A stretch of 64,000 nt of DNA, taken from NCBI RefSeq assembly GCF_000224145.3, contig NW_004190420.2, positions 483,112-547,111 on the forward strand, read 5' to 3'. Positions 57,901-64,000 of this stretch are shown here, piece by piece. The notes beneath the pieces are model-generated. The model saw only the letters and a program-made list of their open reading frames with translations. It was not told where the DNA came from and did no database searches. Positions within the stretch are counted from its first letter, which is position 1. Each line of letters begins with the position of its first letter. Position numbers and translations under genes: made by a program. Source of the stretch: Ciona intestinalis (lineage: Eukaryota; Chordata; Ascidiacea; Phlebobranchia; Cionidae).

Positions 57901-60900
57901 GTATAAGGAGTCATAGTTAAAAAGCTAATTAGATAGTTATAGCATGACTCATTTAATTTAAATGTGGGCCTAACTATTAGATATAAGAAATAGAACAAGT
58001 CGACATAAATAGGGTAGGACATAATACAAACTAAAAGATTTCCCAACAAAATATGATGAGTGTATTTTCTCACCTGGTCTAAACCAAATGTTATCCCCAG
58101 GCAAGCAGGCACTTGAAGCAAATTGAGAAAATTGAAATCTTCGTTCTACTTCCAAAATCGCAATGTCCCAATCTGGTATGTATGCTGTTTGGTCATAGGT
58201 TCTAAGAAGCAAAAATTTTGCAAGAAAAATTAAGATTAGGGCAGTAGCAACAAAACAAAAATAGCAAACATTAGAGTAGGTTTACTTCATTAGGTTAACA
58301 GTTTAATAAAAACTAAGTTATTATTTTTTTCAATAATATAAGGTTTTGTCAAGTAAATTATGCCTGAAAATAAAATATAAGTTATAAATCATAATATACA
58401 CTTCAAATCAAGGTGTAATGGGCCAAATTAGACACTAATCCAGGGCAACCAAAAAAAACTTGTCATTTAATTCTTCTTTAAATATTTGCTATTTAGAAAA
58501 CTGCTTTTCAAGCATTTTGTCATTTATTGTAAGTGTAAAATGTTTCTTGTACGCTTACAAGGATCGTGTAAAAAGTAATTTTAGAAATTGATCACTAAAG
58601 ATTTGCTGTTAATTTATGCTCAATATTTCAGTCTCCAAAGTTTGACAATAAGCATAGCATAGCGGAATCTACCTATATATTTCACTTATCTTATTTACTT
58701 AATACTCACCTATGTATCTGTGCAGAATGGACTCGATAGGATAAAGCTTCAGAATCAAGTGGCCTCAAGTCATTAGCACCAGTGACAACCATGAACCCAA
58801 GCGGGTCGTGCTCGTCGAAGCAGTGAGCAGCAGTGAGGATATGACGATCAGAAATGATGGTACCACCACAAATGTGATCACCATCTGACTGGAGTGAATG
58901 GACAAAGAATTGTTATAATTTAAAAGACAAAGCGTTAGTAAACTGTAGGATTCATTCTAGGTGAATTAAGTTATATTTTGGACATTTTTTGTTTTCTGCA
59001 AGTTAGATGGAAAGAAAAGGAATAGGGATGAAAATTTATTTTATCATGGCAAAAAAATGTATAACAACAGGTGTTTTATTGCACAGAATATGCATTGCCT
59101 TCATGCCCAACAGTGAGTGACCACTGTGTTGGAGAAATTATTCTTATGCGTTTTATTCAATGATACCCATAGTAAAAACAGTAACATCAATACAGCTTTA
59201 ATAGCATCGCTATAAACCCAGTATCCTTCAGTTACAAAGCAAACGTTGTTCCCTGCATCAATCATGTTACAAGGATATTTAGACATTATTATGTCAAAAA
59301 TACACAAGCACACCTGCAGCGAAACTAGCCATGGAAATTCTGCTCTTCTAGATTCTCGACCACCCAACAAACGAAGCACGGCTCGATATGATTGTTGCTG
59401 AGTACGGGTGGTTGGTCGGACACCACACTGGTACGACTCACAGTTGGCAACCCATAAGTTTCTATTTGGGCACATTGAACTGCCTACGGGTATGGTATAT
59501 AATTATATGACACTGGTAAAAAAACTAAAAAACAATTGCATTAAAAAGTAGTGTTTTTGAACTAATTTATAAAACACAACTAGAACACACTAGAACTACA
59601 AATAACAAATTGTCTGTTTATTCATGTATACAACATATATATATTGTTTGATTTTATGCACAGATGGTGAGTGTTTTATGTGTTTTACACATGCATACAT
59701 ATATTATGTTTCACATATACATATATATCCACATGAATTGTATATATAAAAATTATTTTGACATTGCGAGCAATATCTTGAACATTTATAGTAAAAAGAC
59801 TTGTTTGTTTTATATTTACCTGCACTTTTAGCATGATTCTCCAACCTGTTTTGTTGGAAATCTTGCATTGGTAAAAATACATTTGCATGGACATAAGGTT
59901 GACTTGCTGAAATAAAATAATTATTTTTAACAAATATAACAACTTTTATTTTCACCTTTTACAAGGTCTTACCAAACGGGTGTTTTTATAGAAACTTAAA
60001 CAAAAAATTGTTTTATTTTATTTGTTTCACTACTGGGTGTGCAAAACTGCACTTAGAAAGAGTAATAATTATGGTACAACCTACGTACTCACCAGTATAA
60101 GTTGAATTTTGTATTAATCTATATATATTGCTGTTGACTGCTGATTGGGGAATGCTTGTAAATTGCAAAGGAGTTTCTGCTCTCCAATAACCAAGTTGTT
60201 GACACACAGCATCTGCCACATCTACTGTGACGTCATCTCCGCACAACAACGAGAAATCTTCATTTAATCGACGAATTTCCAACAACTAATATGAGTTGTT
60301 GATATTATTTATGAAGTATGTGTATATTGTTTGAAAAATGTTTAGTAACAGTTAGTAATGTATAAATTTGCTCCTCTGGTATAAAAGCATTCAATATATT
60401 ATATATTACATATCGAGTTAAGTCCTACTGCAAGGTTACAAAATGTTGGAAAATGAAATTCAGATTTTTAAACTAGAGAACCAAATAGCCAAGTATATTT
60501 GATGAATTCAAACTGTGTTGTATTCAGAAAATTCTATTAACTATTTTTTGCTGTTTTACAATTAACTATTTTTAATTCACAATACCTATATTCCTCCTCT
60601 TATCTTAATAAAAACAATTTCCAAAAATCTACACAAAAAGCAGGTAGCATAAATAAGAAGAGGTAAGTTACCTTGTTTCCATGTTCGTTGCTAATTCTTG
60701 TGCAAAAAGATTCATCACTTTCATCTGGACATCCTACTATTCCATCACAAGCGTAATTGTCCATCACACAAATTAGATTGTCACATACAAAGTTACAATG
60801 GTCATGTCCCACCAAAGTAACGTTTATCCATATGGCAGGTGTCCTATACACACTGTGCAAAAAATGTTGAAATGTGTATAAATACAATTCAACAAATACC

Positions 60901-63900
60901 AAGCGTTTTGCATACGTGATATGACTTAAGACACCCCTTGTCCATCGCTAACATTTGGTAATATAGTTATTAGTTTTAGTATGCGAAAATACAAAATTAA
61001 GCTTGATTTGCCTTAAGTTCCACTTTTTGTACACCTTCAAAACCACTGAAGGCAGTTAGTTGTTGTTACCATTTATATATATCAATTGTATTCTTAAGAC
61101 AGTAAATTAGACACTTATGGTATTTAGATGGGCCACGTTACTCTATTTAAATTGTGCTTCCTAATTTGGTCGTAATTCGCAAAACATTGTAAAACTGCAG
61201 AGTAATCGCTGGGTTTAATATGTTTCATAAACCACTATTTGGCGGTATATTGCAAATTTTTTACCTACTTTATGTCTGCTTAAGCGGCAGAACTTTTTTA
61301 ACCAACTCTTTTGACTTACGTTTCAATATCGAGTGCTATGGTAACTTGTGTGGAATTGATAACATAGGAAGAAGTGAAAGTGCTAAGACTGAGGACACGA
61401 CTTTCATTCCGATATCCATTGTTCGAAAATTCATTATACACATCAACCTGTAATACATATTCAATTAGACGTTAAACAAAACTAGATTTAGTAATGAGGT
61501 TTATTCATTTATATTGGCCTGCTGGTGCAAATAAAGAGTTATAAATTGGGTGTCTAATTGCACAACATACATAGTTTGTTTACACATAGTTGGTGTAATG
61601 TATTTACAGTCTCCATTTACAAGCTACCACGTATGCCACTTTGTTGCTGATTATTTTGAGAAGATATTTATTATTTTCTACTTGACCGCCAATTTGGCCA
61701 AGCTGTAATTAAATAATTCAATTGAGGTAATTGCCATCATTTTTTTGCCCGAGAAAAAGGGTCAACAGCAGTATTATAAAGCTTTAAATTCTGTTTTCCT
61801 GCCTATATTGCAAATGGTCAATGTCGCATACTTTGTACGATCCAGAATATAATCCACGGGGTAATTCTCCAAATTCGATCAAAACATGCTGATCCTGTCT
61901 TCCATGTATTCTCCACACACATTGACGGTTGGTAGGAGGTGTATTGACGTAAGCATCAATCAACACAGCAGATTGAGTAAATACATCAGCAACTGTACCA
62001 CAGTGGGAAGTACAACCAATTTCATCAGACCTGGGGTAACAGATGTTAATTCAAATTTTTTAGAAAGTTTAAACTTCATTTGCAAACATAGGTTAAAAAC
62101 GCCATCTACAATTCCCAAATTGTGTTTTGTAAAAAAAAATATTTAAATTTGTCGTTTAGTGCATTTTTCACCAGTTATACAATGAAATTTCCCAAAAGTT
62201 ATATTCGTTAGTACAGTTATTTAAGTCTGCTTACCATTTATTTAAAACTATACTGAATATCTTAGCAGAAAAAATGTTTTGACATTAAATGTTCATAAAA
62301 TCATTTTACACATCAAAGTAGCTTACCAATCTCCACAGTTGTTCACCCCATCACAGAGTTGTTGTGACATGACACATAGATTGTTGCCACATCTTATACC
62401 ATTGTTACACACGTTCACATCACAAGGTTTCGTTTCAACTGTGACCTTGTTCACCCAGGCAGCCCTCAAACCATGGAACTCTGAAAAGTGGATTAAACCA
62501 GTTTTATAGAAGTTTTGGGAAACTATGTTCAGAGCACTGGTCAAGATAATCCACCATCAATTTAAAATCAAAACTTCAATCTCATAAGTTAAAAGTTGTT
62601 AATTCCTACACACTTGANAAANNTATCTCAAGACTTATGTACCCACTAATCCCCAACTATCAACTCTCTCATTCTGTTGTCAAATAAATTCGGAACTTCC
62701 AATTTTCAACCTTAAATTGTCAGCTTTCAAATGGTGTGGATACCAATAAAAACATGGGTAATAATAGCACAAGAGTTAAAACGCCAAAGAAATATATAGT
62801 TAAAACAAATGTAAAGCTAAATTGTACTTCTGAATGAAGTTTACACTTTAAGTCACAGTAAAACAACCTAAAACCATAGGTTAGACATCTATACCTAGTG
62901 TAAACGTGTCGTTCCATGCTGCATCAATACTTGAGTTGATTTGAGTTTGAAAAATAAGCCACGGTCGTACTTTAGAGAGTGGGGATAACATTATATGCTG
63001 TAATATCATCATCCGATTGGAATTTGTACTTCGTAGAATGACACCTATGTCACCTTCATCTGTTCTTTGCCTATTAAAGAAAAAATATTAAAATTTACAA
63101 AAGAAGATTTCTTTCAAAAACATCTAATTTTAATAAAGTAAAAAAATGTTACCAAAAATTCAATATCTTCTCAAAAAGTAAATAACTTTCATGAAATAAA
63201 CTTACATTGTTTATAAACTAAACAAAATTAAAAAAAATAAATAAAAGCAAAATAATGAAATTTTATTTTAACAAACAAACAGACCTGTATTCCACGCTGA
63301 AGCAGTATGCCGGGTAAAATGAAGTCAAAGCAGGAAGAATTGGACTTTTAATAACAGGATGGCTGCTGTAATCAGTTACATTACCAGTATATGTTAAGAC
63401 TGTAGAAGTCTGCGATCTCTCAGAAACAATAATTGGATCAAATGGTTGAAGATCATAGAGTTTGGGTAAAAATATACGATCAACTTCTGAAAATACAAAT
63501 AAAAAGTAAATGACATGTTACATGTATATTATTCAGCTTCCGTATTGAACAGGTTCTGTTTAACATATCAGCAATTTTAGTTCCTTTTATAGCTATTTTT
63601 TTAATTGATGAACCAAAAATTAAATTATGTGATTTTTTATTTCATCAATTTTAGTTGCTTACATAGATAATCTTTTAAAATTGATCAAATAATAAATACA
63701 GAATTTGCATTTCGGTTTGATAAGCGCTGAAGTTATTACACTTGGTATTTAAAATGGTTGCTCTACACTTGACAGGTTACACAAAATCTGGTCCCAAATT
63801 AAATAAATAACATAAAACATAAGATGGTCAATATACATTGGTTGTGACCAACACATAACTAAAAAAATCAAATATGTTTAGTATCCAATATTACCTGTGT

Positions 63901-64000
63901 TAATCACAAAGGAGCATACTTGTAATGAAGTATTGAAGTCACAAGTATATATGTGTGGTAAAAAACAAGATAATTTCTCAACAACCACATCGTCCAATGC
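39992..64000 (-). CDS. Mosaic secreted/membrane serine protease: enteropeptidase-like unit fused to a pseudoprotease unit (5' incomplete)
   Basis: I traced 46 exons from the window end to TAA at 39,992; every junction keeps phase (one GC-AG intron), giving at least 2,690 residues in one frame. Order: MAM, LDLa, CUB, LDLa, SRCR, trypsin-like (complete triad), CUB, unrecognised region, RSKR and Thr-rich linker, CUB, MAM, LDLa x2, degenerate trypsin-like domain, LDLa, CUB, LDLa, CUB. The order MAM-CUB-LDLa-SRCR-trypsin is that of vertebrate enteropeptidase (TMPRSS15), apart from an added LDLa. Multi-protease CUB proteins such as ovochymase are the other close analogy. Any transmembrane anchor or SEA domain would be upstream. 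Many N-x-S/T sites fit an extracellular protein. Substrate and tissue are unknown. Confidence 0.85.
40530..40860. repeat. Two SINE fragments in opposite orientations
   Basis: 40,530-40,705 is a reversed copy ending with the complement of the tRNA-like head (CCACTAACCACTGTGCTACG). 40,770-40,860 is a forward tail (TATAACGACTGCCGTTTCC). Both lie in the last intron of the protease gene. Confidence 0.65.
41268..41366 (-). repeat. tRNA-like head of a SINE, reverse orientation
   Basis: Contains the reversed head (CGTTGTAACCACTGCACTACG) with little of the SINE body. Confidence 0.5.
41873..42643 (-). other. LDLa plus CUB exons
   Basis: Exons 42276-42643 and 41873-42072. LDLa: [36 protein letters not shown]. 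The CUB-like part follows with a Tyr/Asn-rich insertion (DPYYNYYNG), then [10 protein letters not shown] and [12 protein letters not shown] ... SVTFMMSP. It lacks one of the usual CUB disulfide cysteines as far as I can see. Confidence 0.75.
42975..43115. mobile_element. MITE-like repeat, short copy
   Basis: GTAGGGTAAGATGGGATTTT at the left and CCCATGTTACCCCATGCTAC at the right are imperfect inverted ends of the same family, 140 bp apart, in an intron of the protease gene. Confidence 0.5.
43160..45745 (-). other. Degenerate trypsin-like domain (serine protease homologue)
   Basis: Exons 45505-45745, 44586-45213, 44121-44287, 43806-43885, 43424-43556 and 43160-43264. The fold is visible from [29 protein letters not shown] (His57 kept), [12 protein letters not shown] (Asp102 kept), CYLVGHSP and a C-terminal helix-like NEWIENTL. 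The Ser195 motif is NDQGLALFC, so the nucleophile is Gln. No R-IVGG-type activation site precedes GKWPW. A loop insertion of about 100 residues rich in Ser, Thr and Pro lies in the 44,586 exon. It should be catalytically dead. Confidence 0.85.
43965..44095 (+). repeat. SINE 3' tail fragment
   Basis: GTAACAACTGTCGTTTTCCG and the following AGGATAAAG run match the family tail; the head is absent. Confidence 0.6.
46107..47005 (-). other. Two LDLa modules before the pseudoprotease
   Basis: Exon 46901-47005 completes an LDLa begun in the MAM exon ([20 protein letters not shown]). Exon 46107-46354 encodes a second ([29 protein letters not shown]), then [12 protein letters not shown], matching the linker cysteine position before an S1A domain. 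Confidence 0.82.
46405..46650 (+). repeat. SINE copy
   Basis: Degraded tRNA-like head (GGATTCGAGGTTGATGCTAC), then AAGTGTCCTGGAGCAAGACA and CTCAGTGGTCCATTA in family order, and a tail near 46,620-46,650. Confidence 0.65.
47290..47450 (+). repeat. SINE fragment
   Basis: Contains TGCTACCATTGTAAGCGTGT and CTCAGTGATCACTAATGGGT from the family body; the tail is missing. Confidence 0.6.
47473..49155 (-). other. Second MAM domain exons
   Basis: Exons 48946-49155, 48372-48672, 47955-48057 and 47473-47617. [13 protein letters not shown] opens the domain. [40 protein letters not shown] near the third exon and [15 protein letters not shown] are the classical MAM blocks. It is much better conserved than the N-terminal MAM. 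Confidence 0.9.
50138..50742 (-). repeat. Gap-flanking duplicate of 50,793-51,394
   Basis: Nearly identical to the block on the other side of a 50-N gap (50,743-50,792), with a single-base indel near 50,167 and rare mismatches. If both exon pairs were used the splice phase would break (exon ends in phase 0, the repeated linker exon needs phase 1). It therefore looks like an unmerged allele or assembly overlap. Confidence 0.88.
50743..50792. other. Assembly gap (50 N)
   Basis: N run lying exactly between the two copies of the duplicated block. Confidence 0.97.
51263..51394 (-). other. Linker exon with RSKR dibasic site and Thr-rich tail
   Basis: The exon begins SRSKRSLVQ, matching the furin consensus R-x-K/R-R, and ends in a Thr-rich stretch ([13 protein letters not shown]) that continues as [12 protein letters not shown] in the next exon. 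It separates the protease-CUB half from the second half of the protein. Confidence 0.7.
51510..51625 (+). repeat. SINE tail fragment
   Basis: Matches the family tail (GAACACCCAAGTTATAATGA, then CCAGCCACACAAAG); a short direct repeat of ATTATTCACGAAATTAACTC precedes it at 51,490-51,535. Confidence 0.5.
51783..54747 (-). other. Unrecognised extracellular region of about 380 residues
   Basis: Exons 54623-54747, 53980-54064, 53784-53918, 53404-53721, 53051-53189, 52703-52816, 52266-52402, 52082-52183 and 51783-51923, all in phase. The sequence is rich in Asn, Ser and Thr with many potential N-glycosylation sites. A Cys cluster lies in the 53051-52266 exons ([29 protein letters not shown]). I recognise no domain. 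It could be a diverged CUB- or SEA-like fold or a tunicate-specific module. The 52,082 exon ends at a GC donor. Confidence 0.7.
52485..52650 (+). repeat. Degenerate SINE fragment
   Basis: CTCAGT, GTGGTAACTCATTAGCAGGC and ATATTGACTTTAATTGCCCC follow family order with many changes. Confidence 0.4.
55109..56177 (-). other. CUB domain directly after the protease
   Basis: Exons 56063-56177, 55517-55674 and 55109-55225. [20 protein letters not shown] is the CUB opening. [26 protein letters not shown] and [16 protein letters not shown] complete it. The exon after the protease joins in phase, showing that the protein continues beyond the catalytic domain. Confidence 0.88.
55265..55395 (+). repeat. 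Degenerate SINE tail
   Basis: CACATGGTAACTTGTAATTTG and TATAACACCTGCCGTTGCCC segments match the family tail. Confidence 0.4.
56363..56705 (-). repeat. Near full-length SINE, reverse orientation
   Basis: The most complete copy. Its minus strand reads the tRNA-like head (56,705 down to about 56,640), the AAGACACTTAAAGGCAATTG body and the tail ending near GGCGCGCGAGAATAAACTA. An internal duplication of GACAACCCATTAGTGA is present at 56,521-56,577. It lies in the intron after the protease-domain exons. Confidence 0.8.
56784..59483 (-). other. Catalytic trypsin-like (S1A) protease domain
   Basis: Exons 59314-59483, 58710-58888, 58074-58201, 57400-57587 and 56784-56943. Activation region [10 protein letters not shown] (LLGG instead of IVGG), then [26 protein letters not shown] (His57), [10 protein letters not shown] (Asp102) and GDSGGPLLC (Ser195) are all present. 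By direct alignment with bovine trypsin numbering, residue 189 is Gly (GTGICHGDSGG) and residue 226 is Asp ([15 protein letters not shown]). That is the reverse of trypsin and resembles the pocket of crab brachyurin. A free upstream Cys (ESYQCGVRP) could tether the pro-region. Confidence 0.92.
56995..57085 (-). mobile_element. MITE-like repeat, right end
   Basis: AGACCATAAGTAATTGTTTA ... TATTATGTGCTAAAAATGCC ... CACACGCTACTATA matches the right half of the family. Confidence 0.45.
59820..60285 (-). other. SRCR-like domain exons
   Basis: Exons 60093-60285 and 59820-59906, with the end in the next exon. [15 protein letters not shown] is the classical SRCR core, preceded by SLLCGDDVT. The later conserved cysteines appear after the splice ([17 protein letters not shown]). 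The first SRCR beta-strands are shortened, as in enteropeptidase and other membrane serine proteases. Confidence 0.75.
60672..62480 (-). other. LDLa-CUB-LDLa exons
   Basis: Exon 62327-62480 plus the start of 61832-62030 encode LDLa ([20 protein letters not shown] then SDEIGC). Exons 61832-62030 and 61320-61447 give a CUB domain ([17 protein letters not shown] ... [11 protein letters not shown]). Exon 60672-60843 gives a second LDLa ([26 protein letters not shown]). The acidic SDE/DESDE calcium-site residues of LDLa are present in both. Confidence 0.82.
62895..64000 (-). other. Exons coding a MAM domain (and the end of a preceding one)
   Basis: Exons 63895-64000, 63285-63486 and 62895-63070. 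The first contains a MAM end (ALDDVVV) and then [12 protein letters not shown], the usual MAM opening. The rest has YCFSVEYR and W...F then a closing A-W-N-D-T-F-T-L stretch. Two adjacent MAM domains are therefore likely, the first mostly outside the window. The domain is rather diverged. Confidence 0.65.

Overview
The window looks like an ascidian tunicate (Ciona-like) nuclear genome. The genes are chordate-type, with many small exons, introns mostly 50-600 bp, AT-rich non-coding DNA, tRNA-derived SINE fragments and short inverted-repeat elements. The species call is inference. Neither large gene shows its 5' end here.

Bases 1-22,818 (+) carry the 3' part of one very large secreted glycoprotein gene. 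I followed 47 exons in one reading frame apart from two assembly gaps. The order is three CCP/sushi-like modules, three VWD-C8-TIL units, one giant exon (8,786-16,193), VWC-like modules, a fourth VWD-C8-TIL unit, more VWC-like modules and a C-terminal cystine knot. This is a gel-forming mucin/von Willebrand factor backbone, but its centre is a Gly/Ala-rich silk-like array with 206-residue (618-bp) units, alternating with five Cys-rich modules, instead of a Pro/Thr/Ser mucin domain. A probable 3' UTR runs to about 24,035.

Bases 24,075-38,043 (-) hold three cellular genes on one strand: RPUSD4 (mitochondrial RNA pseudouridine synthase, 7 exons), POLE3 (histone-fold subunit, 1 exon) and an FBF1-like coiled-coil protein (about 24 exons). 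A gap-flanking duplicate inside FBF1 (33.5-35.2 kb) appears to be an assembly artefact. Introns and the 38.0-40.0 kb intergenic region contain SINE copies, a MITE-like element and a palindrome.

Bases 39,992-64,000 (-) carry the 3' part of a second large mosaic gene. I traced 46 exons with matching splice phase at every junction. From N to C the protein reads MAM, LDLa, CUB, LDLa, SRCR, trypsin-like protease (His, Asp and Ser all present), CUB, an unrecognised region of about 380 residues, a Thr-rich linker with an RSKR site, CUB, MAM, two LDLa, a degenerate trypsin-like domain (Ser replaced by Gln), LDLa, CUB, LDLa, CUB. The first half matches the tail of enteropeptidase (TMPRSS15). The second half is a diverged repeat of the same logic ending in a pseudoprotease. 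A second artefactual duplicate lies at 50.1-51.4 kb.

The most unusual items are the silk-like VWF/mucin hybrid and the tandem protease-pseudoprotease protein, whose active domain has an inverted S1 pocket (Gly189/Asp226).
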